Shown here: in pieces, positions 1 through 6,778 of the stretch
Numbering within the stretch: position 1 is the first letter of the stretch
Layout: each line of letters starts with the position of its first letter
NCBI RefSeq assembly: GCF_052064335.1
Contig: NZ_JBQHVU010000002.1
Location: forward strand, 62,001 to 126,000
Length of the DNA stretch: 64,000 nucleotides
Reading direction: 5' to 3'
Origin: Weimeria sp002480925
Lineage (GTDB): Bacteria; Bacillota; Clostridia; Lachnospirales; Lachnospiraceae
The notes under the pieces: model-generated
Database searches by the model: none
The model's input: the letters and a program-made list of their open reading frames with translations, nothing else
Told to the model about the DNA's origin: nothing
Position numbers and translations under genes: made by a program

Positions 1-365
1 TCTATACCCGGATAGAAGTATATGCCGGTCTTTAGCTCTATGTTTATAGTAAGCTCTGTAGGACGCAGGGCATCGAATACCTCCTGCATGGTAGGAATCG
101 TCACGCCCTCGTAGGCCTTGTTGCCGTTATCGAAATTAAAGGTCTTGAGCTGGGACAGGGTGTAGTCCTTTATCAGGCCGGATCCATTTGATGTCCTGTC
201 TATGGTCTCGTCATGGCAGACTACTATCTTTTTATCCTTTGTGTATTGTATATCAAGTTCTACTCCGTCGGCTCCCATCAGGTTGGCAAGCTCGAATGCG
301 GGGATAGTGTTCTCCGGCGCATATCCGCTGGCTCCTCTGTGAGCCCATACAAGTGGTGTGTTCAT
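1..365 (-). CDS. Glycerophosphodiester phosphodiesterase, C-terminus cut by window edge
   Basis: Reading leftwards from an ATG at 365, the first about 121 residues are visible and the frame is still open at base 1. The protein begins MNTPLVWAHRGASGYAPENT, the classic start of the GDPD family (HRGxxxxxPENT), followed by the metal-binding E-x-D (VELDIQ) and a catalytic His in VVCHDE. The family hydrolyses glycerophosphodiesters to glycerol-3-phosphate plus an alcohol. There is no signal peptide, so it should be cytosolic. A strong AGGAGG lies 8 bases before the start. It is divergent from the sugar symporter at 495. Family identity is firm; the substrate is unknown and the C-terminal part was not seen. 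Confidence 0.9.
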   Translation of the reverse strand, partial: MNTPLVWAHRGASGYAPENTIPAFELANLMGADGVELDIQYTKDKKIVVCHDETIDRTSNGSGLIKDYTLSQLKTFNFDNGNKAYEGVTIPTMQEVFDALRPTELTINIELKTGIYFYPGI

Positions 366-435
366 AAGCAATAACCTCCTTCCATTATTTTATAATTTTT
401 CTGTCAGATATTCAACAATATTACGAACATTTTAC

Positions 436-464
436 TTTTAACGACGTATGGAAACTGATATAAT
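436..464 (+). promoter_or_regulatory. Candidate promoter of the GPH symporter
   Basis: A perfect TATAAT at 459-464 lies 30 bases before the ATG at 495. At a 17-base spacing the -35 hexamer is a weak TTTTAA (436-441). A ribosome binding site (GGAGG) follows before the start codon. This is a visual call with no mapping data. Confidence 0.5.
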
Positions 465-494
465 GAAAATAGTTTATAAGAACGGAGGTATATT

Positions 495-1979
495 ATGAAA
501 GAGGAAAAAAATCATTCCAGAGGACTATGGGCACAGATGAGCTATGGAATGGCGGAATTTTTTAATGGAGGAGCCTTTGTGATAATCGGTTCCTTTTTCT
601 CAGCTTTCCTGATAAAGGCAATGGGGATGCCGCCGGCCCTGGCCGGTACCGTACCACTTGTTGGAAATTTCTGGGATGCAATCACAGATCCCATTATGGG
701 GAATATAACCGACCGGACCAGCAGGGAAATGGGACCGAAGAGGTTTTATATGCTTATAGGCTCGATTGCCACAGCCTTATCCTTCATGGCCATCTGGATC
801 CCGTTTTCTTCATCGGCGGCAGCCATGACGGTCTTTTATATAGTCATGTACTGCCTCTTTTCCACAGGCTCTACCATCCTTATGGTACCCTACAATGGGC
901 TGCTTGCAGATATGGTGGATGATTATGCGGTAAGGTCTAAGTTTTCAAATATGAGGATGATCTGGTCTACGCTCGGGGCTATGGTATGCGGAGTAGTCCC
1001 GACCTTTCTTATAGGAGATCCGACAGACGCCAGTCTCTATTTCAGATGCTGCGTGGTCTTCGGAATCTGTTTCCTTGTGACATGTCTTGTCACAGTAGCG
1101 GGCACCTGGGAGAAGCAGCATCCTCCGGTCAGGTCAAGGCTTATAGACAGTTTCGATCATGCAGGAAGCGTCTTTAAGAGCAGAAGCTTCCGTCTCTTTA
1201 TCGGTATCTATCTGAGCGGACAGTGCGCAACGGATTTTGTGACAGGTATGGCAGTGTATTATGTAGATGATGTGCTGAATGGATATGGTAATCATTACTT
1301 TACCTATCTGATGGCTGCTATTATAGTTTCTCAGCTGGTTGGCATGATTATCTGGGGACCTGTGATGGAAAGGACATCAAAGCGTACCACTATACTGATA
1401 GGAGCTCCCATAAGGATAGCCTCAACTCTCCTTCTTATACCATTCTCCTATCAGGGAGTAAGCATAATTTTTGTCCTTCTTTTAGCCTGTGGGATAGGAA
1501 TAGGAAATGCAGCGACTCTTACAAGCATATTTGCTATAATGGCTGATATGCCGGATGTGGATGAGCTTCTAACAGGAGTCAGGAGACCCGGAGTAGTATC
1601 CGGTATGTCGACCTTTGCCAGAAAGATTTCATCAGGACTTTCATCCTGGCTTACAGGAGTCCTTCTGGCGGCAGTGGGCTACAGTTCAAAGGTGGCGAAG
1701 GCCGGAGGAAGACAAAGTCTGTATACCCAGCATGGTATAGCTCTGATATTTATCCTGATGCCGGTAATCCTGTGTATACTGCTTTTTATCTTTGCGATGA
1801 AATTTCCTATGACAGAAAAGGAGTACAATGTGATAAAGCGTGATATAGCAAGGAGAAGAGGAGAGGATATTCCTGCTGCGACAGAGGAAGAAAGAAGGAT
1901 CTGCGAGAGGGTATGTGGAATTTCATATAACAGACTCTTTGATCCTGCAAATGAATGGATAGGAAGACATAATAAGTAG
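495..1979 (+). CDS. GPH-family (MelB-like) sugar:cation symporter
   Basis: This 494-residue, very hydrophobic protein should span the membrane about 12 times. It matches the glycoside-pentoside-hexuronide:cation symporter family (MFS_2): an N-terminal SYGMAEFFNGGAF segment, the conserved loop DAITDPIMGNITDRT (residues about 56-72) and a central PYNGLLADMVDD stretch. These carriers import sugars or glycosides with Na+ or H+. The charged C-terminal tail (about residues 435-494) is cytosolic. The start has an upstream GGAGG. It is monocistronic: it ends at a bidirectional terminator shared with the convergent GGGtGRT gene. The substrate cannot be read from sequence. Confidence 0.85.
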   Translation: MKEEKNHSRGLWAQMSYGMAEFFNGGAFVIIGSFFSAFLIKAMGMPPALAGTVPLVGNFWDAITDPIMGNITDRTSREMGPKRFYMLIGSIATALSFMAIWIPFSSSAAAMTVFYIVMYCLFSTGSTILMVPYNGLLADMVDDYAVRSKFSNMRMIWSTLGAMVCGVVPTFLIGDPTDASLYFRCCVVFGICFLVTCLVTVAGTWEKQHPPVRSRLIDSFDHAGSVFKSRSFRLFIGIYLSGQCATDFVTGMAVYYVDDVLNGYGNHYFTYLMAAIIVSQLVGMIIWGPVMERTSKRTTILIGAPIRIASTLLLIPFSYQGVSIIFVLLLACGIGIGNAATLTSIFAIMADMPDVDELLTGVRRPGVVSGMSTFARKISSGLSSWLTGVLLAAVGYSSKVAKAGGRQSLYTQHGIALIFILMPVILCILLFIFAMKFPMTEKEYNVIKRDIARRRGEDIPAATEEERRICERVCGISYNRLFDPANEWIGRHNK

Positions 1980-1987
1980 TTTTCGGA

Positions 1988-2047
1988 TAAAAAAACCGGC
2001 AGCGGCGGTCTGCGATCTCTCGCATCCGTCACTGCCGGTTCTTTTAT
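1988..2047. terminator. Bidirectional terminator between convergent genes
   Basis: Outer arms AACCGGCAG (1994-2002) and CTGCCGGTT (2032-2040) pair perfectly. An inner hairpin TGCGA/TCGCA (2011-2024) caps the stem. A run of A lies on the left and of T on the right, so it can stop transcription from both the symporter and the GGGtGRT operon. Confidence 0.85.
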
Positions 2048-2065
2048 TTACAGAAGAAAGAAGAA

Positions 2066-3076
2066 TCAGAACTTTCCTGCCTTTGCAGCCTCCTCTATGG
2101 AAACGGCTACGGCAACTGTAGCACCTACCATAGGGTTGTTTCCCATTCCGATAAGACCCATCATCTCAACGTGAGCTGGAACTGATGATGATCCTGCGAA
2201 CTGGGCGTCTGAATGCATACGTCCCATTGTATCAGTCATACCGTATGAAGCAGGACCTGCTGCCATATTATCCGGATGAAGGGTACGTCCTGTACCACCG
2301 CCTGATGCGACAGAGAAGTAAGGCTTTCCGGCCTCAACTCTTTCCTTCTTGTAGGTTCCTGCTACAGGATGCTGGAATCTGGTAGGGTTGGTTGAGTTTC
2401 CGGTGATAGAAACTCCTACGTTCTCATGCCACATGATAGCTACGCCTTCCTGTACATCATCGGCGCCGTAGCACTTTACAGAAGCTCTTACGCCCTTTGA
2501 ATAAGGGGTCTCTGAAACTATGTTGAGCTTTGCGTTCTTGTAGTCATACTGGGTCTCTACGAATGTGAAACCGTTGATCCTTGAGATGATCTGGGCTGCA
2601 TCCTTTCCAAGACCGTTAAGGATGACTCTCAGAGGATTCTTACGAACCTTATTGGCCATTGTAGCGATACCGATTGCACCCTCAGCTGCTGCGAAGGACT
2701 CGTGTCCAGCCAGGAAGCAGAAGCACTCTGTCTCCTCCTCGAGAAGCATCTTTCCCAGATTACCATGTCCAAGACCTACCTTACGGTGATCAGCAACCGA
2801 TCCAGGAATACAGAAGGACTGGAGTCCCTCTCCGATAGCTGCTGCTGCGTCAGCTGCTCTCTTGCAGCCCTTCTTTATTGCGATGGCGGCGCCTACAGTG
2901 TAAGCCCACTTGGCGTTCTCGAAGCAGATACCCTGAACTCCCTCGACCATATGATATACATCGAGTCCGGCATCCTTTGTGATCTTCTCGGCTTCCTCGA
3001 TATCCTTGATACCGTACTTATTCAGAGCCTCGGTGATCTGTTTTATTCTTGCATCATAATTTTCAAATAAAGCCAT
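2066..3076 (-). CDS. GGGtGRT protein (PF14057-type)
   Basis: The 336-residue protein carries the family signature SGGGTGRTLHPDN near residues 267-279 and many Gly/Ala-rich blocks. The family is found almost only in anaerobic Firmicutes, Spirochaetes and relatives, nearly always beside a NifU-like Fe-S scaffold, as here. Its biochemical role is not established. The start chosen is the ATG at 3076, seven codons inside the longest open frame, because AAGGAGA sits six bases before it and the longer version would overlap the upstream gene. It is the second gene of a two-gene operon. No signal peptide or membrane segment is seen. Confidence 0.85.
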   Translation of the reverse strand: MALFENYDARIKQITEALNKYGIKDIEEAEKITKDAGLDVYHMVEGVQGICFENAKWAYTVGAAIAIKKGCKRAADAAAAIGEGLQSFCIPGSVADHRKVGLGHGNLGKMLLEEETECFCFLAGHESFAAAEGAIGIATMANKVRKNPLRVILNGLGKDAAQIISRINGFTFVETQYDYKNAKLNIVSETPYSKGVRASVKCYGADDVQEGVAIMWHENVGVSITGNSTNPTRFQHPVAGTYKKERVEAGKPYFSVASGGGTGRTLHPDNMAAGPASYGMTDTMGRMHSDAQFAGSSSVPAHVEMMGLIGMGNNPMVGATVAVAVSIEEAAKAGKF

Positions 3077-3093
3077 TATACGTCTCCTTTTTA

Positions 3094-3786
3094 TCACTCT
3101 TTACGAGGATCGATAAACTTTACTGCGTCATCAATACGGCCATACTGACCCTTTGCCTTTTCCCAGGCAGTATTAGGATCGTCGCCCTTCTTGATGAAGT
3201 CTGTCATCTTGCCAAGAGAGACATACTTGTATCCGATAACCTCGTCATTCTCATCAAGAGCCAGATCAGTCACATAACCCTCTGTCATCTCGAGGTATCT
3301 GACACCCTTTGCCTTTGTACCATACATTGTGCCGACCTGAGAACGAAGTCCCTTTCCGAGATCCTCAAGTCCTGCTCCAACTGAAAGTCCGTCATCAGAG
3401 AATGCAGACTGTGAACGTCCGTAAACGATCTGAAGGAAGAGCTCTCTCATAGCGGTATTTATAGCATCGCATACGAGGTCTGTATTTAAAGCCTCAAGAA
3501 TGGTCTTGCCCTGGAGAATCTCAGCTGCCATAGCTGCTGAATGAGTCATTCCTGAGCATCCGATGGTCTCGATAAGAGCCTCCTCAATTACACCGTTCTT
3601 GATATTAAGAGAAAGCTTGCAGGCACCCTGCTGAGGAGCACACCAGCCTACTCCGTGTGTGAAGCCTGAGATGTCCTCGATCTTTTTTGCATGAACCCAC
3701 TTGCCCTCTTCAGGAATAGGTGCCGGCTCATGCTTAGCGCCTTTAGCTACAGGGCACATATTCTGCACTTCTGTTGTGTAAGTCAT
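3094..3786 (-). CDS. NifU-like iron-sulfur cluster scaffold protein
   Basis: This 230-residue protein is first in the operon with the GGGtGRT gene. Residues about 63-95 (IEEALIETIGCSGMTHSAAM and following) match the NifU N-terminal scaffold fold. Cys residues at MCPVAKG, GWCAPQQGAC, IGCSG and LVCDA are candidate cluster ligands. The start is set at the ATG at 3786 (MTYTTEVQNM) because AAAGGAG lies five bases upstream; a longer frame upstream has no such site. The pairing with GGGtGRT implies a joint role in Fe-S or redox chemistry of anaerobes, but the function is unproven. Confidence 0.8.
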   Translation of the reverse strand: MTYTTEVQNMCPVAKGAKHEPAPIPEEGKWVHAKKIEDISGFTHGVGWCAPQQGACKLSLNIKNGVIEEALIETIGCSGMTHSAAMAAEILQGKTILEALNTDLVCDAINTAMRELFLQIVYGRSQSAFSDDGLSVGAGLEDLGKGLRSQVGTMYGTKAKGVRYLEMTEGYVTDLALDENDEVIGYKYVSLGKMTDFIKKGDDPNTAWEKAKGQYGRIDDAVKFIDPRKE

Positions 3787-3829
3787 TGAAACTCCTTTCA
3801 AATACATACTTATCTTATTTGCAGCCTTC

Positions 3830-3858
3830 ATTTTCTCACAAAATCATCCTAATGTAAA
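3830..3858 (-). promoter_or_regulatory. Candidate promoter of the NifU-like/GGGtGRT operon
   Basis: On the minus strand TTTACA (3858-3853) and GAAAAT (3835-3830) are separated by 17 bases and lie before the NifU-like gene, just after the stop of the AraC gene. The operon therefore probably has its own promoter. Confidence 0.45.
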
Positions 3859-3868
3859 GAGGTTTGAC

Positions 3869-4738
3869 CTAAAGAACCTTAAGTCCCTTGTCATGGGCAT
3901 AGACAGCCTTTCCTCTGTAGTTTCCCTCTTTTATCAGCTGCTTGTACTGACCTGGAGTCATGCCTGTGTATTTGCGGAAATCCCTTATGCACTGGGACTG
4001 GTCATAAAAGCCCAGATCGCTTATCCAGTCGGCTGTCTTCTCATCATAGCCGTAGTTTATAAACTCGATCGCCCTCTGGAGACGCAGGATCGAGCAGAAT
4101 GTCTTTGGAGAAAAGCCCATTTCCTCCTGAAAGATCCGTCTTATGTAGCGCTGCGAATAGCTGGTCCGCGTCGACAGCTCTGATACTCTTATCTGGCCGT
4201 CGCTATTGTAGATCATATCGCATACTGCGTCAAAAAGAGCCTCCTTTCCGTAGGGAGCCCTGCCTCTGGCCGGAAGAGCGGTATATTCATTCAGAAAGAC
4301 CCTGACCCTTGAGGTGAAATCCGTCTGCATGGAAAGCTGGTCAAAGTCGAAATCATAGGGATAGAATTCTCTTAGAGAAAGCTGGTCTCCTATCAGATCG
4401 TGGAGACGGAGCATAAGACCATTGGGATTTGTGCCTGGCATGAAACGGACACCGAAAATATCTGTCTCATCGGCCAGCAGGTCCCCGGTAAAGGAGAGGG
4501 CCGTTCCTGTGACTAGAGAGCGCATTTCCCCGGGACCTCTGTAGCAGAACATGAAATCTATACAGCCTGTAGGGATGGATCGCAGAGGAAGGCCTGGATC
4601 CTTACGGAGCATATAGAAATGCGAGATTCCCATCTTGCGGTAGGTTTCCTGAATGAAGTCCCTGCTGTCAAGCACAAAGAATGGCTGGGTAGATCTTATT
4701 TTTTCTCTTTTCCAGCTTTTTACTATAGTGGTTTCCAT
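3869..4738 (-). CDS. AraC-family transcriptional regulator
   Basis: The 289-residue protein has a C-terminal double helix-turn-helix of the AraC type: first HTH around RVSELSTRTSYSQRYIRRIF, second around ADWISDLGFYDQSQCIRDFR ending in GMTPGQY. The N-terminal half (about 1-150) resembles the ligand-sensing part of regulators that start with IPTGCIDFMF-like strands. It is divergent from the amine-oxidation operon starting at 4970 and is the obvious local candidate to control it, though it could also act on the Fe-S pair downstream. The start codon has no ribosome binding site; a -10 box ends six bases before it, suggesting a leaderless mRNA. Confidence 0.85.
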   Translation of the reverse strand: METTIVKSWKREKIRSTQPFFVLDSRDFIQETYRKMGISHFYMLRKDPGLPLRSIPTGCIDFMFCYRGPGEMRSLVTGTALSFTGDLLADETDIFGVRFMPGTNPNGLMLRLHDLIGDQLSLREFYPYDFDFDQLSMQTDFTSRVRVFLNEYTALPARGRAPYGKEALFDAVCDMIYNSDGQIRVSELSTRTSYSQRYIRRIFQEEMGFSPKTFCSILRLQRAIEFINYGYDEKTADWISDLGFYDQSQCIRDFRKYTGMTPGQYKQLIKEGNYRGKAVYAHDKGLKVL

Positions 4739-4744
4739 GTCCTT

Positions 4745-4773
4745 ATCTTATGACTAAAATCCATAGGCTTCAA
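4745..4773 (-). promoter_or_regulatory. Promoter of the AraC gene, probably leaderless
   Basis: Minus-strand TTGAAG (4773-4768), 17 bases, then TAAGAT (4750-4745). The -10 ends six bases before the ATG at 4738, so transcription should begin at or next to the start codon. Confidence 0.55.
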
Positions 4774-4869
4774 TAGGTGGCTGCAAACATTCCCCAATGC
4801 TTGTTCCGTTTTTTACAATAATTATCATTTGATGAATGTAAAATATAAGCAATCAAAAAGAGAAACAGA

Positions 4870-4923
4870 CGACAAAGACGTCGCAGGAAATGACCGGTGA
4901 TTTCCTGTGGCGTCTTTCTTTTT
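4870..4923 (+). promoter_or_regulatory. Terminator/antiterminator leader of the amine-oxidation operon
   Basis: The 231-base gap before the gene at 4970 holds two mutually exclusive hairpins. A short one, CGAC-[AAAGAC]-GTCG (4870-4883), has a six-base loop with A at 1 and G at 4, as in ANTAR-protein targets. Its loop and 3' arm are also the 5' arm of a strong terminator: 4874-4891 pairs over 18 bases (with some G-U) with 4900-4917, followed by a T-rich run to 4923. Stabilising the small hairpin would prevent termination. The same design occurs before amt at 32888. Only one hexaloop hairpin is seen, whereas classic ANTAR sites have two. No convincing promoter was found upstream in the gap. Confidence 0.65.
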
Positions 4924-4969
4924 CTTAGAGTCATGCTATAGATGATAGATATTACAGGAGGCAAATATT

Positions 4970-6106
4970 ATGAGTGAATATCCGGCAGTTGATTTTCTAT
5001 TCTTAAACGAGGATGACATGGTTAAGGCTGGTGTTACAGATATGCACGGCTGTGTAGATGCTATGGAGGAGGTGCTTGGTCTTCTTGACAAGGGAGATTT
5101 CATGATGGGTGGAGACAACCATTATTCCCACGGCACCAAGCTTGGCTTCCCGGATGAGTCACCATTCCCGGAGATGCCTTCAGGAAAGGGAGAGGACAGA
5201 CGATTCATGGCAATGCCGGCTTATATCGGTGCTCCGTTTGATAATGCAGGTGTTAAGTGGTACGGCTCCAACATGGAGAACAAGAAAAAGGGTCTGCCAC
5301 GTTCTATCCTTATGTTTACACTTTCTGATAAGGATACAGGAGCACCAAAGGCCTTTATGTCTGCAAACCTCCTTAGTGCTTACCGTACCGGAGCAACGGC
5401 AGGAGCAGGCCTTAGACATTTTGCAAAAAAGGATTCCAAGATCGCAGGTATATGCGGACCCGGAGTAATAGGAAGGACAACCTTTGAGGCCATAATGGAT
5501 GCCTGCCCGGGGATAGAGCTGGTTAAGATCAAGGGAAGAAGCCAGAGGGGTATAGATGAGTTCACTGAATTCGCAAAGGAAAAATATCCAGATGTAAGGA
5601 TAGAGGCAGTTGACAGTCTTGAAGCATGCGTAAGAGATTCAGATGTAGTAGGATTTGCAGCAACAAGCGGACATGACTTGAGCAAGTACCCTAAGGTCGA
5701 GAAGGAATGGGTAAAGACAGGATGCACTATCACCTGTCCTGGTGGAGCTGAATTCGACAAGAAGTTCCTGGCAGAGGACTGCGTGCTGGCTGTCGATGCA
5801 ATCGGACTCTACAAGGCATGGGCAAGTGAGTTCCCTTATCCTACCTATGGAAAGGTGACTATGGTCGGTACCAAGTTCATGGATATGGAACATGAGGGCA
5901 TGATCACAGACGATGATATAAGAGATGTCGGAAAGATCGTAAATGGAAAGCAGCAGGCCAGAAAGAGCGATGATGAGATAATTGTTTACTCGGTAGGAGG
6001 AATGCCTGTAGAGGATGTGGCGTGGGCTACAAGGTGCTATGAGAAGGCGTTAAAGGAAGGCATAGGCACAAAGCTTCATCTGTGGGACAAGCCGCTGATG
6101 GCATGA
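4970..6106 (+). CDS. Ornithine cyclodeaminase/mu-crystallin family protein (tyramine-oxidase-subunit-B-like)
   Basis: The 378-residue protein follows the ornithine cyclodeaminase/mu-crystallin pattern: substrate region GVKWYGSNMENKKKGLPRS (about 92-110), TG-x-P-K-A-F-M and AYRTGATAG in the middle, a Rossmann NAD site ICGPGVIGRTT (about 162-172) and the C-terminal GGMPVEDVAWA. Members reduce imines or act as NAD-dependent cyclodeaminases. In related anaerobes such proteins are labelled tyramine oxidase subunit B on thin evidence. AGGAGG lies upstream. It is the first gene of the operon, behind the antiterminator leader, and is separated from the next gene by a hairpin. An imine-reducing or imine-releasing step beside the flavin oxidases is a reasonable inference. 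Confidence 0.75.
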   Translation: MSEYPAVDFLFLNEDDMVKAGVTDMHGCVDAMEEVLGLLDKGDFMMGGDNHYSHGTKLGFPDESPFPEMPSGKGEDRRFMAMPAYIGAPFDNAGVKWYGSNMENKKKGLPRSILMFTLSDKDTGAPKAFMSANLLSAYRTGATAGAGLRHFAKKDSKIAGICGPGVIGRTTFEAIMDACPGIELVKIKGRSQRGIDEFTEFAKEKYPDVRIEAVDSLEACVRDSDVVGFAATSGHDLSKYPKVEKEWVKTGCTITCPGGAEFDKKFLAEDCVLAVDAIGLYKAWASEFPYPTYGKVTMVGTKFMDMEHEGMITDDDIRDVGKIVNGKQQARKSDDEIIVYSVGGMPVEDVAWATRCYEKALKEGIGTKLHLWDKPLMA

Positions 6107-6120
6107 TATAAATGGCAATG

Positions 6121-6156
6121 GGGCCGTCGGAGATATATTTCCGGCGGTCCTTTTTT
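6121..6156 (+). terminator. Intra-operon terminator or attenuator
   Basis: GGGCCGTCGGA (6121-6131) pairs over 11 bases with 6140-6150, then six T. It lies between the cyclodeaminase-like gene and the TTG-started kinase-like gene, so it may reduce expression of the downstream genes relative to the first. Confidence 0.75.
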
Positions 6157-6173
6157 AGAGAAAGGAGAAGCCA

Positions 6174-6773
6174 TTGAAGCATTTGGTTATCACAATAGGA
6201 TGCGAATACGGTGCCGGCGGACCTCAGATCGGGCAGATGCTGTCGAAGGCCCTCGGTATTGAATACTACGACAGGGATCTGGTGGATTCCGTTGTAGACC
6301 AGCTGGGAGTAGAAAAGGACCTGGTCGAGAAGGCTGATGTAGAAAGAAATGTACACTATTCCTTTGACACCTCGCTTGGCCCAAGATATGCGAACCTTAC
6401 CAACAGGGTCATATCGGCACAGTTCGAGGTCATTCATGAATTTGCAGAGAAATCATCATGTGTAATTATAGGCCGCAGCAGCGACTATATCCTGAAGGAC
6501 AGGGATGATGTGCTTAACGTATTCATCTATGCGCCTCTTGACACAAGGATAGATGCTGTTATGGGCATGAAGGGCATAAGCCGTGACGAGGCTAAAAGGA
6601 TCGTTTCATATAATGATGAAAAGAACCATGCAAGACATAAGTATATAACAGGTACCTACAGAGGAGACAGAAAAAACCGTCATATAATGATAGACAGCTC
6701 TCTTCTCGGCTGGGAAAAGACAGCCCAGTATATCCTGATGCTCGTAGAAATGCTTGAAGAGAAAGGAGCGTGA
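6174..6773 (+). CDS. Cytidylate-kinase-like family protein
   Basis: This 199-residue protein has a P-loop-like N-terminus (ITIGCEYGAGGPQIGQ, residues 6-21) followed by LGIEYYDRDLV, the pattern of the cytidylate-kinase-like family (PF13189). This group is common in anaerobic Firmicutes and has no proven substrate; it is not the essential Cmk. The start is TTG at 6174 with AAAGGAG about seven bases upstream; no ATG fits. The ribosome binding site of the next gene lies inside its last codons, so the two are translationally close. Why a small-molecule kinase sits in an amine-oxidation operon is unknown; it may phosphorylate an intermediate or be regulatory. Confidence 0.75.
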   Translation: MKHLVITIGCEYGAGGPQIGQMLSKALGIEYYDRDLVDSVVDQLGVEKDLVEKADVERNVHYSFDTSLGPRYANLTNRVISAQFEVIHEFAEKSSCVIIGRSSDYILKDRDDVLNVFIYAPLDTRIDAVMGMKGISRDEAKRIVSYNDEKNHARHKYITGTYRGDRKNRHIMIDSSLLGWEKTAQYILMLVEMLEEKGA

Positions 6774-6778
6774 ATACT

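Noticed and set aside
4861..4923. Canonical two-hairpin ANTAR site
   Set aside because: Only one A1/G4 hexaloop hairpin closes properly. The loop region of the terminator (ACCGGT) also has A1/G4 but would be closed by a G-G mismatch, so it was not counted as the second hairpin.
4770..4964. 64-residue minus-strand frame in the leader region
   Set aside because: It reads through the terminator hairpin; symmetric pairing explains the bases better than coding.
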